From: Azorhizobium sp943371865
GTDB taxonomy: Bacteria; Pseudomonadota; Alphaproteobacteria; Rhizobiales; Xanthobacteraceae
DNA: 64,000 nt
Assembly: GCF_943371865.1 (NCBI RefSeq)
Contig: NZ_CALRWL010000013.1
Location: 56,589 to 120,588 of the forward strand
Reading direction: 5' to 3'
Below the pieces are notes generated by a model. That model made no database searches and was not told where the DNA came from. It worked only from the letters and a program-made list of their open reading frames with translations. The number at the start of each line of letters is the position of its first letter. The stretch's first letter is position 1. The position numbers were made by a program, and so were the translations under genes. Below are positions 54,498 through 63,304 of the stretch, in pieces.

Positions 54498-55799
54498 ATG
54501 GTTGCTCAAGCAGGGAGCGGTCAGGCACCTTCAGTGCGTTGGCTGCAATTGATCGCCGGCATCGTCTGTATGGTGGCTGCCGCCAATATCCAATATTCGT
54601 GGACTCTCTTCGTTCCTGAAATTCAGGCGGCGAATGGCTGGAGCCGCGCCTCCATCCAGGTCGCCTTCACCATCTTCGTGGTGGTTCAAACCTGGTTGAC
54701 GCCCATCGAGGGCTATTTCATCGACAAGTACGGCCCGCGCGCCGTGGTGCTGGTCGGTGGTTTCTTTACCGGCCTGTCCTGGGTGGTGAATTCCTATGCC
54801 ACCTCGCTCAACGGCTTCTATCTGGGTGCGGTCATCGGCGGCATCGGCGTCGGCTGCGTCTATGCCACCTGCGTGAACAGCGCGCTCAAGTGGTTCCCCG
54901 ACAAGCGCGGCCTTGCGGTGGGTCTGATGGCGGCGGGCTACGGCTCGGGCACCGTGCTGACGATCATCCCGATCGCCAACATGCTGAAGACCTCCGGCTA
55001 TTCGCAGACCTTCTTCCTGTTCGGTCTGATCCAGGGTGCCATCATCCTGCTGGCGGCTGGCTTCCTGCGGGCGCCCGGCAATCGGGAAATCGTGTATTCG
55101 GCGAATGTCGCGCAGTCCCGTCGCGATTACACGCTGGGTGAAGCGCTGCGGACCCCGGTGTTCTACGTCATGCTCGGCATGTTCATCTGCACCGTCTCCG
55201 GTGGCTTGATGGCCGTGGCGCAGCTGGGCGTGATCGCCGAAGATCTCGGCGTGAAGCATGTGCAGGTCAACCTGTACTTCTTCGCCATGGCCGCCCTGCC
55301 GTTCGCTCTGATGCTGGACCGCATCCTCAACGGCTTCTCCCGCCCGTTCTTCGGCTGGATCTCCGACCATATCGGCCGCGAGAAGACCATGTTCTTCGCC
55401 TTCACCATGGAAGGTCTCGGCATCATCGCTTTGGGAACGTTCGGTCACAATCCGTGGGCGTTCATCATTCTCAGCGGCGTGGTGTTCCTGGCCTGGGGTG
55501 AAGTCTACTCTTTGTTCAGCGCGACGGCGGCCGATACTTTCGGCAGCAAGCATGTGGGCAAGATTTACGGCGTGCTGTATTGCGCCAAGGGCTTTGCCGC
55601 TTTGCTGGTTCCGCTGGCCAACATCCTGATGGAAGCCACCGGCAGCTGGGCAGTCGTCCTGTATGTGGTGGCGGCCATGGACCTCACCGCAGCGTTCGCG
55701 GCGCTCTTCATCCTGAAGCCGATGCTGGCCCGCCACCATCGCCTCAATGCGGAAGCGGCAAATGCCGTGCGCGATCGCGAGGTTGGCGCGCGCGCCTGA
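54498..55799 (+). CDS. Oxalate/formate antiporter family MFS transporter (OxlT-like), copy 1
   Basis: 433 residues with 12 predicted helices. The family hallmarks are ANIQYSWTLFVPEIQ in helix 1, SALKWFPDKRGLAVG before helix 5, the arginine in LNGFSRPFFGWISD (equivalent to OxlT Arg272) and the lysine in LYCAKGFAALLVP (equivalent to Lys355). Those two basic residues bind the oxalate dianion in OxlT. It lies 158 bases after frc and likely imports oxalate in exchange for formate. AGGAAAC precedes the ATG. A strong terminator follows, separating it from copy 2. Confidence 0.9.
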   Translation: MVAQAGSGQAPSVRWLQLIAGIVCMVAAANIQYSWTLFVPEIQAANGWSRASIQVAFTIFVVVQTWLTPIEGYFIDKYGPRAVVLVGGFFTGLSWVVNSYATSLNGFYLGAVIGGIGVGCVYATCVNSALKWFPDKRGLAVGLMAAGYGSGTVLTIIPIANMLKTSGYSQTFFLFGLIQGAIILLAAGFLRAPGNREIVYSANVAQSRRDYTLGEALRTPVFYVMLGMFICTVSGGLMAVAQLGVIAEDLGVKHVQVNLYFFAMAALPFALMLDRILNGFSRPFFGWISDHIGREKTMFFAFTMEGLGIIALGTFGHNPWAFIILSGVVFLAWGEVYSLFSATAADTFGSKHVGKIYGVLYCAKGFAALLVPLANILMEATGSWAVVLYVVAAMDLTAAFAALFILKPMLARHHRLNAEAANAVRDREVGARA

Positions 55800-55836
55800 T
55801 CAACGGTCCCTCAGCCGCCCTCGGGCGGCCCCTCGC

Positions 55837-55866
55837 GGCCCCGGCTTTTGCCGGGGCCTTTTTTTT
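55837..55866 (+). terminator. Strong rho-independent terminator after transporter copy 1
   Basis: A 9-bp stem (55837-55845 with 55850-55858), TTTT loop and eight T. A smaller hairpin (55814-55829) precedes it. Confidence 0.9.
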
Positions 55867-56247
55867 GCCCGCAGCGCCGCTCGGGCGATAGCGAGGCCGA
55901 TGGCGGAATGCGGTGTGAATTGAAATCGCGATGAATATGATTCAATAGGGAGGTGAGTCTGAAAAAGAAAACGCGCATGGGATTGTAGCTCTGAAATTAA
56001 ACGCGCATTTATGTGGAAAATGACGCGCGGAAGATCTATAAAACACATTCGAAAATCTGGGAAATACGGTAAGTGGTAGCGGTTACATAACGGTAATTAG
56101 CATGTGGCCTGGCATTTTTTCATGCGATCAGGGTGACGGTACGCGAGCTGGTCGGACGCCAAATGAAGACCAGCGATAAGAATGGCGACCGTCACGGGCC
56201 GTTCATCGACGCGCATTCGATGACACCAACGTGTGGAAGGGAAGGAA
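55867..56247. other. AT-rich intergenic region before transporter copy 2
   Basis: About 380 bases, clearly richer in A/T than its surroundings, with no supported gene. ACGGTAA occurs twice, 24 bases apart (56066-56072 and 56090-56096), with TTAC-N6-GTAA around the second copy, and ACGCGCAT recurs several times. These could be regulator sites for the downstream transporter. The GTAT-N5-ATAC element is not present. Confidence 0.45.
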
Positions 56248-57561
56248 ATGCCGGCAATTCAAACCGCAACCAAGGGGCCGTTCGGCGGTCGCTGGATGCA
56301 ACTCGTCATCGGCATCGTCTGCATGTCGATGATCGCCAATCTGCAATATGGCTGGACCCTGTTCGTCGAGCCGATCAATGACAAATATCATTGGGGCCGT
56401 CCGGCCATTCAGGTGGCCTTCACCATTTTCGTCGTGACCGAGACTTGGCTGGTCCCCATCGAGGGCTGGTTCGTGGATAAGTTCGGTCCGCGCATCGTCG
56501 TGTTCATCGGCGGCATCCTGTGCGCCGCCGCCTGGGCGATGAACTCCATCGCCGATACCCTGACCCTGCTCTATGTGTCCGCGGCCATCGGCGGCATCGG
56601 CGCCGGCGCCGTCTACGGCACCTGCGTGGGTTCGGCCCTGAAGTGGTTCCCCGATCGTCGCGGTCTGGCCGCCGGCCTCACCGCCGCCGGCTTCGGCGCC
56701 GGTTCGGCCCTGACCATCGTGCCCATTGCTTCGATGATCAAGAGCGCCGGCTACCAGCAGACCTTCATGGTGTTCGGCCTGCTCCAGGGCGGCGTCGTGC
56801 TGCTGCTGGCGCTGTTCCTGTTCGCCCCGAAGGAAGGCCAGGTGCCCAAGACCGTGTCCAAGGGCGTGGTGCAGAGCCGCCGCAACTACGGCCCCGGCGA
56901 GATGGCCAAGGCCCCGGTGTTCTGGGTCATGTATCTGATGTTCGCCTTGGTGGCGGCCGGCGGCCTGATGGCCACCGCGCAGCTGGGCTCCATCGCCAAG
57001 GACTTCCAGATCGCCGACGTGCCGGTGAGCCTGATCGGCATCACCATGCCGGCGCTGACCTTCGCTCTGTCCATCGATCGCGTGCTCAACGGCCTCACCC
57101 GCCCGTTCTTCGGCTGGGTGTCGGACAATATCGGCCGCGAGAACACCATGTTCATCGCCTTCGGTCTTGAGGCGGTGGGCGTGCTGGCTCTGGCCCATTT
57201 CGGCTCGAACCCGCTGGCCTTCGTGCTGCTGACCGGCCTCGTCTTCTTCGCCTGGGGCGAGATCTACTCGCTGTTCCCGGCGACCTGCGGCGATACCTTC
57301 GGCTCCAAGTTCGCCACCACCAATGCCGGCCTGCTGTATACCGCCAAGGGCACCGCGTCCCTGGTGGTGCCGTTCGCCTCCATCGCGGTGGCGCAGCTGG
57401 GCAACTGGGATCTGGTGTTCACCATCACCGCGGCGGTGAATGCCATTGCCGCCCTCATGGCCCTGTTCGTCCTGAAGCCCATGCGCTCGCGCTTCGTGGC
57501 CCAGGCCGCGCTCACCACGGCGGACGATGTGGTCAAGGGTCGGGCCGAAGTCGCCAAATAG
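56248..57561 (+). CDS. Oxalate/formate antiporter family MFS transporter (OxlT-like), copy 2
   Basis: 437 residues, a clear paralogue of copy 1: ANLQYGWTLFVEPIN, SALKWFPDRRGLAAG, LNGLTRPFFGWVSD with the substrate arginine, and LYTAKGTASLVVP with the substrate lysine. Both charged residues of OxlT are therefore kept. It has its own long upstream region and is separated from copy 1 by a strong terminator, so the two are expressed independently. GGAAGGGAAGGAA precedes the ATG. It may differ from copy 1 in affinity or partner anion. Confidence 0.9.
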   Translation: MPAIQTATKGPFGGRWMQLVIGIVCMSMIANLQYGWTLFVEPINDKYHWGRPAIQVAFTIFVVTETWLVPIEGWFVDKFGPRIVVFIGGILCAAAWAMNSIADTLTLLYVSAAIGGIGAGAVYGTCVGSALKWFPDRRGLAAGLTAAGFGAGSALTIVPIASMIKSAGYQQTFMVFGLLQGGVVLLLALFLFAPKEGQVPKTVSKGVVQSRRNYGPGEMAKAPVFWVMYLMFALVAAGGLMATAQLGSIAKDFQIADVPVSLIGITMPALTFALSIDRVLNGLTRPFFGWVSDNIGRENTMFIAFGLEAVGVLALAHFGSNPLAFVLLTGLVFFAWGEIYSLFPATCGDTFGSKFATTNAGLLYTAKGTASLVVPFASIAVAQLGNWDLVFTITAAVNAIAALMALFVLKPMRSRFVAQAALTTADDVVKGRAEVAK

Positions 57562-57572
57562 GTGGTTCGGCA

Positions 57573-57600
57573 GGGCGGGAGGTCGCATGGCCTTCCGCCC
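57573..57600 (+). terminator. Hairpin after transporter copy 2
   Basis: A 10-bp stem with one G-T pair (57573-57582 with 57591-57600), 8-base loop, 12 bases after the stop. There is no T-run. Another hairpin with TTTGCGTTT follows at 57701-57733. Confidence 0.4.
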
Positions 57601-57780
57601 CCGGCGTGACCGGGTTCGGGTGTTCAACCCGATCGGATCGATTCCTCGGGCGCTCGCTCGGTGAGAGAGCGCCGATGCCGTGCGGCGCTTGCGCCTTGCA
57701 GATCCTCGGGCTTGCCCGGGGATCTTTGCGTTTAGGGGGCGCGTGTCAGCGCGGCCCGGCGCGGTTCAACAGGCTGGACG

Positions 57781-57984
57781 TCAGAGGCCGCGCGGGAAGG
57801 ATGCGATGGCGGGCTCGACGGCGTCCTGCTCGCGCTTCTGGCCACCGAACGCTGCGCGCGGCGCGTCAGCCTGGTTCAGGGACGCGCCACCGGCCATCAC
57901 CGGGCTGGCGGCGGGAACGGCGGCGCGCAGCAGGGCACCGGCAGCGGCGAGGAGGCGGGAGAGGGTGGTTTCGGTGGTGGTCAT
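57781..57984 (-). CDS. 67-residue hypothetical protein, possible regulon member
   Basis: A Thr-rich start (MTTTETTLSRLLAAAGALLR) leads into an Ala-rich hydrophobic stretch (about 10-35) and a polar C-terminus ending SFPRGL. The stretch could be a weak signal peptide or an amphipathic helix. GGAG lies at the right distance before the ATG at 57984. Upstream on the same strand, at 58084-58098, is a copy of the element seen at the CBS and frc promoters, which is the best argument that this is a real gene of the oxalate locus. No family is recognised. Confidence 0.5.
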   Translation of the reverse strand: MTTTETTLSRLLAAAGALLRAAVPAASPVMAGGASLNQADAPRAAFGGQKREQDAVEPAIASFPRGL

Positions 57985-58083
57985 AGCTGTCTCCGGGCAC
58001 GATCGGGGTGCCGCTCGTTCGGGCCGCCACAACGGCGACCCGTCGGATTACGGATGACATACTGACCTAATTCCGAACGTCTG

Positions 58084-58098
58084 TGGTATACAAAATAC
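58084..58098 (-). promoter_or_regulatory. Shared operator-like element, copy C
   Basis: On the minus strand it reads GTATTTTGTATACCA, the best match to copy A (13 of 15 bases). It lies 100 bases before the 67-codon gene and 36 bases beyond the pgi stop, both on the minus strand. Confidence 0.5.
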
Positions 58099-58134
58099 GC
58101 AGATAGCCCCTCTGCGCCTGCATGCCAATGACCT

Positions 58135-59823
58135 TCAGGAAGGCGCGAGGCTTCGCAGATGCGAAAGCGTTCCCGTCGTTGAACCGGAGGTTCCCTTCGG
58201 CACTGCAGCGCCGGTGACGGCGGGCAGAAAGTCGGTGGCCAGTTCCTTGCCCAGCTCCACGCCCCATTGATCGAAGGCGTCAATGCCCCAGACCGCGGCT
58301 TCTATGAACACCCGGTGCTCGTAGAGCGCCACGATCCGCCCCAAAGTGAAGGGGTCCAGCAAGGTGTAAGCCAAGGTCACCGAAGGCCGGTTGCCGGGAA
58401 AAACCCGGTGCGGTGCAATACGTTGGATGGTGGCTTCATCCATGCCCTTGGCGCGGAGCTGGGCCTCCGATTCCGCCTGAGAGCGGCCGCGCAACAGGGC
58501 TTCCGACTGCGCCAGGCAATTGGCGATCAGCAGATCCTGATGGTCGCGCATGCCCGGTTCATGGCCTTGCGCGGCGATCAGGAATTCCACCGGCACCACG
58601 TCGGTGCCCTGGTGCAGCAATTGGAAGAAGGCGTGCTGGGAGTTGGTGCCGGGCTCGCCCCACACCACCGGCCCGGTGGGCCGGGGCACCGGTTGGCCGT
58701 CCAGGGTCACGCTCTTGCCGTTGCTCTCCATGTCCAGCTGCTGGAGATAGGCCGGCAGGCGGGCGAGGCGCTGGTCGTAGGGAATGACGGCGCGGGTGGG
58801 ATAGGCGCACAGATTGCGGTGCCACAGGCCCACCGCCGCCAGCAGCGCCGGCAGGTTCTGCTCCAGCGGGGCATGGCGGAAATGCTCGTCCATGGCGGCG
58901 GCGCCGGCCAGGAAATCGGCGAACAGCGCCGGCCCCACCGCGATCATCAGCGGCAGGCCCACGGCGGACCACACCGAATAGCGCCCGCCCACCCAATCCC
59001 AGAAGCCGAACGCCCGCGCGCGGTCGATGCCGAACGCCTCCACCTTGTCCAAGGCGGTGGAGACGGCGGCGAAATGGGCGCCCACCGCGCCTTCGCCCTG
59101 GGCGGCGGCGATCCAGGCCCGCGCCGAGCGGGCATTGGTCATGGTCTCGATGGTGGTGAAGGTCTTGGAGGCGATGATGAACAATGTGGTTGCCGGGTTC
59201 AGCGGCTTCAGCACGTCGGTCAGGTGCGCGCCGTCCACATTGGAGACGAAGTGCAGCCGCGGCCCGTCGTGATAGGGCGCCAGCGCCAGCGTCGCCATGG
59301 CCGGGCCGAGGTCCGAGCCGCCGATGCCGATGTTCACCACATCGGTGAAGCGATGATTGTGGGCGCCGGCGATCTGGCCGGAGCGGATGGCTTTGGCGAA
59401 GGTGCCCATCCGCGCCAGGGTCTCGGCGATGCCCGGCTTGATGTCGTCGCCATCCACCAGGATCGGGTCCACCCCGCTATCGCGCAAAGCGGTGTGCAGC
59501 ACCGCGCGATCCTCGGTGCTGTTGATGTGGTCGCCGGCGAACATGGCGTCGCGGCGCGCCTCCACGCCGGCGGCGCGCATCAGCGCCATCAGGCCGGCGA
59601 GCGCCTCCGCGGTGAGGGAGGTCTTGGAGGCGTCCAGCAGCAGGTCGCCCAGGGACGCCGAAAAGGTCTCGAACCGGCCCGGTGTGTCGAACAGGCTGGC
59701 CAAAGGCTGGGCGCGGGTGGCCTCGCGCACCGCCGCCAGCTGCGCCCATGCCGCGTCCAAGGCGGCCGCATCCCGCTGGCGGGCCTGGGGCGCATGATCG
59801 GGCGCAGGGGAAATGTCGGTCAT
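58135..59823 (-). CDS. pgi: Glucose-6-phosphate isomerase
   Basis: 562 residues. Signature 1 (GGRYSVWSAVGLPLMIAVGP) and the final signature QWGVELGKELA are both present, as are the sugar-phosphate-binding ASKTFTTIETMTNA and the catalytic Glu region PTGPVVWGEPGTNSQHAFFQ. It interconverts glucose-6-phosphate and fructose-6-phosphate. It is the last of three genes, zwf-pgl-pgi, all on the minus strand; pgl ends 13 bases before this start. The grouping supplies glucose-6-phosphate oxidation and NADPH. The C-terminal tail (about 20 residues, Ser/Thr-rich) is longer than in E. coli. Confidence 0.96.
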   Translation of the reverse strand: MTDISPAPDHAPQARQRDAAALDAAWAQLAAVREATRAQPLASLFDTPGRFETFSASLGDLLLDASKTSLTAEALAGLMALMRAAGVEARRDAMFAGDHINSTEDRAVLHTALRDSGVDPILVDGDDIKPGIAETLARMGTFAKAIRSGQIAGAHNHRFTDVVNIGIGGSDLGPAMATLALAPYHDGPRLHFVSNVDGAHLTDVLKPLNPATTLFIIASKTFTTIETMTNARSARAWIAAAQGEGAVGAHFAAVSTALDKVEAFGIDRARAFGFWDWVGGRYSVWSAVGLPLMIAVGPALFADFLAGAAAMDEHFRHAPLEQNLPALLAAVGLWHRNLCAYPTRAVIPYDQRLARLPAYLQQLDMESNGKSVTLDGQPVPRPTGPVVWGEPGTNSQHAFFQLLHQGTDVVPVEFLIAAQGHEPGMRDHQDLLIANCLAQSEALLRGRSQAESEAQLRAKGMDEATIQRIAPHRVFPGNRPSVTLAYTLLDPFTLGRIVALYEHRVFIEAAVWGIDAFDQWGVELGKELATDFLPAVTGAAVPKGTSGSTTGTLSHLRSLAPS

Positions 59824-59836
59824 GGCGAAGTCTCCG

Positions 59837-60562
59837 TCAGGGACACCACAGCACGTCAAGCGGGCGTGGGCTATGCAATAGGATGGCGCGGATGGGACGC
59901 TCCGCCGGGTCGCTTGGTTCCCGTGCGGCGTCGAGGACCGCCCGCTTGCCCGCGCCCTCGATATGGAGGAACAGCGCCTGCGCCCCCACCAGCGGGCCGA
60001 GGGTGAAGGTGATGCGCGGCTCGCCCGCCGCCGCCGCATGCACCGCCATCAGGTCCGCATCGGTGCGCGGATCGATGGCCGCGGCCAAGGTTGCGGCGCC
60101 GGGGAAGAAGGAGGCGGTGTGGCCGTCATCGCCCATGCCCAGCACCACCGCGGTGAGCGGGCGGGGCAGATCGGCCAGCGCCGCATGGGCCGCCTCCAGT
60201 CCGTCTTCGGGGGTGGGGTCGCCGGTATAAAGCGGGATGAAGCGCGCAGCCGCCGCCGGGCCGCGCAGCAGATGGGTGCGCACCAGGGCCGCATTGGAGC
60301 GGTCCGAGGTTTCCGGCACCCAGCGTTCGTCCACCAGGGTCACGGTGACCTTGGCCCAATCGATGGGCGCGCCGGACAGGACCTCCAGAAATCGCGCGGG
60401 GGTGCGTCCGCCGGACACCGCCAGGGAGGCCGCCCCATGGGAGGCGATCCGCGCCCGCAGCGCTTCGGCCACATGGGCGGCCAGCGCCTGGGCGAGGGCC
60501 TGCGGCCCGTCATAGGCGGTGAAGGCGACGGGAAGCGGAGCGACGGGAGCGGCGTCAATCAT
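59837..60562 (-). CDS. pgl: 6-phosphogluconolactonase
   Basis: 241 residues, DevB/SOL family. Conserved blocks are SLAVSGGRTPARFLEVL, VTLVDERWVPETSDRSNAAL and LGMGDDGHTASFFPG, which includes the catalytic His. It hydrolyses 6-phosphogluconolactone made by Zwf. It lies 76 bases downstream of the zwf stop and 13 bases upstream of the pgi start. Confidence 0.95.
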   Translation of the reverse strand: MIDAAPVAPLPVAFTAYDGPQALAQALAAHVAEALRARIASHGAASLAVSGGRTPARFLEVLSGAPIDWAKVTVTLVDERWVPETSDRSNAALVRTHLLRGPAAAARFIPLYTGDPTPEDGLEAAHAALADLPRPLTAVVLGMGDDGHTASFFPGAATLAAAIDPRTDADLMAVHAAAAGEPRITFTLGPLVGAQALFLHIEGAGKRAVLDAAREPSDPAERPIRAILLHSPRPLDVLWCP

Positions 60563-60638
60563 GGCGGGGCCTCGCGGGAGCTTGGCCGCGGATCGGGCCA
60601 GGCCGGAGAGCGGGCGGGGCTTGGCCCCGCCTGCTGGG

Positions 60639-62111
60639 TCAGTCGTCCATCCAGGTGCGGCCGTCGCGCTCGATCAGGGCGATGGCGGCGGAAGGCCCCC
60701 AGGTGCCGGCGGTATAAGGCTTGGGCGGCTCGCGCGAAGCGCGCCAGGCGTCCAGGATCGGGTCGATCCATTTCCACGCCGCTTCCACTTCGTCGCGGCG
60801 CATGAACAGGGTCTGGTTGCCGCGCACCACGTCCATGAGCAGGCGCTCATAGGCATCGGGATTGCGCACCCCGAACGCCTCGGCAAAGCTCATGTCCAGC
60901 GGCACATGCTGCAGGCGCATGCCGCCGGGGCCGGGATCCTTGATCATCAGCCACAATTTCACGCCCTCGTCGGGCTGAAGGCGGATCACCAGGCGATTGG
61001 CCATCAGCGGCCCGGCCTGATTGTCGAACACCGAATGGGGAATGGGGCGGAAGGCCACCACGATCTCCGACACCCGGCTGGCGAGGCGCTTGCCGGTGCG
61101 CAGATAGAACGGCACCCCCGCCCAGCGCCAATTGGCGATTTCCGCCTTCAGGGCGACGAAGGTCTCGGTGTCGCTTTCCGGCGAGCCCAATTCGTCCAGA
61201 TAGCCCGCCACCGCGCCGCCGGACGAGGCGCCGGCCCGATACTGGCCGCGCACGGTCAGGGTGGGGGTGGTCTTCTCGTTCATGGGCACGAGGGCTTTCA
61301 GAACTTTCAGCTTCTCGTCGCGCACCGCGTCCGCGTCCATGGACACGGGCGGCTCCATGGCCACCAGGCACAGAAGCTGGAGCATGTGGTTCTGCACCAT
61401 GTCGCGCAGGGCGCCGGCGGTGTCGTAATAGCCGGCGCGGCCCGCCACCCCGAGGCTCTCGGCGACGGTCAGCTGCACATGGTCGATATGGGCATTGTTC
61501 CAGATCGGCTCGAACAAGGCATTGGCGAAGCGCAGCGCCATCAGGTTCTGCACCGTCTCCTTGCCGAGATAGTGGTCGATGCGGAACACCGCCTCTTCGC
61601 GGAACACCTTGCCCACCGCCTCATTGACGGCGCGGGCGGAGTCCAGATCCTTGCCCACCGGCTTTTCCACCACCACCCGGCTCTTGGGGGTGACGAGCTT
61701 GTGGGCGCCGATGCGGCTGCAGATGTCGTCGAACAGGTCCGGCCCCACCGCCAGATAAAACACCCGAATGCGGTCGCCGCCATCGTCCAGGCGGGCGGCG
61801 AGATCGTCCCAGCCTTCGTCGGAGACCGCGTCCACCGCCACATAATCCACCCGGTCGAGGAAGCGGGCGAGCCGCTCCGCCTCGGTGGTGTCGATGCCGT
61901 CGCGATCTTCCACCGCATCGCGGGCAAGGGCCTGGAATTCCTCGCGGGTCATGGGGCGGCGGGAGACGCCGATGATTCGCGCCTCCGGCGGGATCTGGCC
62001 GGCCAGGTCGCGCTCATACAGCGCCGGGAGCAGCTTGCGTTTCGCCAGATCGCCGGTGGCGCCAAACACCACGATATCAAATGGATCCACGGTGATGACG
62101 CGCGCGACCAT
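60639..62111 (-). CDS. zwf: Glucose-6-phosphate 1-dehydrogenase
   Basis: 490 residues. The NADP-binding motif GATGDLAKR is at residues 17-25, the substrate motif RIDHYLGKETVQNLMALRFA includes the catalytic His region, and VVVEKPVGKDL carries the conserved Lys-Pro. It oxidises glucose-6-phosphate with reduction of NADP, the entry to the pentose-phosphate and Entner-Doudoroff routes. The start at 62111 has GGAG nine bases upstream. It is the first gene of the zwf-pgl-pgi operon; edd is not in the window. Confidence 0.96.
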   Translation of the reverse strand: MVARVITVDPFDIVVFGATGDLAKRKLLPALYERDLAGQIPPEARIIGVSRRPMTREEFQALARDAVEDRDGIDTTEAERLARFLDRVDYVAVDAVSDEGWDDLAARLDDGGDRIRVFYLAVGPDLFDDICSRIGAHKLVTPKSRVVVEKPVGKDLDSARAVNEAVGKVFREEAVFRIDHYLGKETVQNLMALRFANALFEPIWNNAHIDHVQLTVAESLGVAGRAGYYDTAGALRDMVQNHMLQLLCLVAMEPPVSMDADAVRDEKLKVLKALVPMNEKTTPTLTVRGQYRAGASSGGAVAGYLDELGSPESDTETFVALKAEIANWRWAGVPFYLRTGKRLASRVSEIVVAFRPIPHSVFDNQAGPLMANRLVIRLQPDEGVKLWLMIKDPGPGGMRLQHVPLDMSFAEAFGVRNPDAYERLLMDVVRGNQTLFMRRDEVEAAWKWIDPILDAWRASREPPKPYTAGTWGPSAAIALIERDGRTWMDD

Positions 62112-62399
62112 TCTTTCACTCTCCGAACCGGAGCCGAGGGGGCTCCTGAGACCAGTGTTGCCTGCTGTTCTAGCAAATCCTTCGCGTCGATGGTGCGACC
62201 ATGCAGCGGCAGCGTTAAGATCGCCGCCTTCAGTTCGTCCGCAAACCGCCGCACGGCAGGGTCGAGCCGGCCGAGGCGCGGGCGGTGCATCAGCCAGGCT
62301 TTGCTGCCGGTCGCTCCTGGTGGCCAAAGGCGGCGCCATCGGGCTTCGGCCTCAAGCCCGGCCCGGCCCACCGAGGTGAGGCACGAAAGCGCGACCGGC

Positions 62400-63164
62400 C
62401 TAGTGCCGCTGGGCCTTGCTCGGGGTCAAGGTGAGGCCGGCGGCGGCGAAGGAGATGCTGAGGCCGGAATCCGACGATACGCTCAAGGGCTGGAGCGCAA
62501 TGCCGGTGGTGGCGTCCTTGGCCATCAGCACATTGGCCGAAAAGCCCGGTCCCAGCGCCGCGCCGCTGGAGAACCCCACATACTCGCCGGCGAGCGCACC
62601 GGGGCCCAGTTGCCGGGTGGTGGCGAGCACCATCCAGATCATGCTGGCCTGGTCGGACACGCCGAAGTCCAGCCCGACCCGGGAGAGCGTGCCGGTATAA
62701 TATTGGTTCACCCCCGCTGCCGGGCGAAACTCGCAGGTGATGCCGCGGGTGGAGCCAAATCCATAGGCTGTGGCCATTTCCCCCTTGCACTCCAGGAGGC
62801 CGGATTCGACCCGGCCATTGGCCGCCGCGTCCGCTTTCGCCTCCGCGCTGGGGGCGGGCAGGGCGGTTGCAGCGGAAGGGGCCTCCGTCACGGGCGCAGG
62901 CGCTGCCCCTTCAGGCGCGGCGGGCGTGGCCGCAGCCGTGGCGGGAACATCCAGAACGGTGCCCTGCCGGGATGTGGGAACCGGCGGCGCGGTGCGGGTG
63001 ATGCGCGGCGTTTGCGCCGACGGCGTCTCCTGGGTTCGCCCCTGGGTTGCCGTTAGGGCCAGCACGGTCAGGCCGAGGACCGGCGCCAGCACCCGATGGC
63101 GCGACACCGGACTGCCATTCGGGTGCCGCCAGGCTGTGGGGTGCGATCTGGCTGTGAGAATCAT
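62400..63164 (-). CDS. DUF992 exported protein with long Pro/Ala linker
   Basis: 254 residues. A basic N-terminus and hydrophobic segment (VLAPVLGLTVLALTATQG, about 25-42) form a signal peptide. Residues about 45-115 are low-complexity Ala/Pro/Thr. The C-terminal ~135 residues are DUF992: ESGLLECKG, ITCEFRPAAGVNQYYTGTL, RVGLDFGVSDQASMIWMVLA and LAGEYVGFSSGAALGPGF. Two cysteines probably form a disulfide. The function is unknown; the family is confined to alphaproteobacterial envelopes. It lies 140 bases downstream of a second DUF992 gene on the same strand. Confidence 0.82.
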   Translation of the reverse strand: MILTARSHPTAWRHPNGSPVSRHRVLAPVLGLTVLALTATQGRTQETPSAQTPRITRTAPPVPTSRQGTVLDVPATAAATPAAPEGAAPAPVTEAPSAATALPAPSAEAKADAAANGRVESGLLECKGEMATAYGFGSTRGITCEFRPAAGVNQYYTGTLSRVGLDFGVSDQASMIWMVLATTRQLGPGALAGEYVGFSSGAALGPGFSANVLMAKDATTGIALQPLSVSSDSGLSISFAAAGLTLTPSKAQRH

Positions 63165-63270
63165 GTGGTCCCTCGCGGCATCCGCGTTCGGCACGCGATG
63201 CGGGGCGCCGGCGTCAAAGGCCGGGCCGGGGATGAGCGCCTCCACGGGAAGGCGCATAAACGAAGAAGAG

Positions 63271-63298
63271 GTGTCCCCGCCGGTGAAGGCGGGGACAC
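63271..63298 (-). terminator. Hairpin between the two DUF992 genes
   Basis: A perfect 11-bp inverted repeat (63271-63281 with 63288-63298) lies six bases after the upstream gene's stop. On the minus strand it is followed by a pyrimidine-rich stretch. It may terminate or stabilise the abundant first transcript. Confidence 0.55.
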
Positions 63299-63304
63299 TC
63301 AGGA

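Noticed and set aside
56108..56128. Possible sigma-54 promoter (TGGCATTTTTTCATGC)
   Set aside because: The distance between the GG and GC elements is one base too long and the -12 half lacks TTGC.
56133..56381. 82-codon frame before transporter copy 2
   Set aside because: Overlaps the transporter start in another phase, and no ribosome site fits better than the transporter's own.
61949..62371. Frame upstream of and overlapping zwf with a helical-looking middle
   Set aside because: It continues inside zwf in the wrong phase and has no clear ribosome site. The helical stretch alone is not enough, though the part before 62111 might deserve a conservation check.
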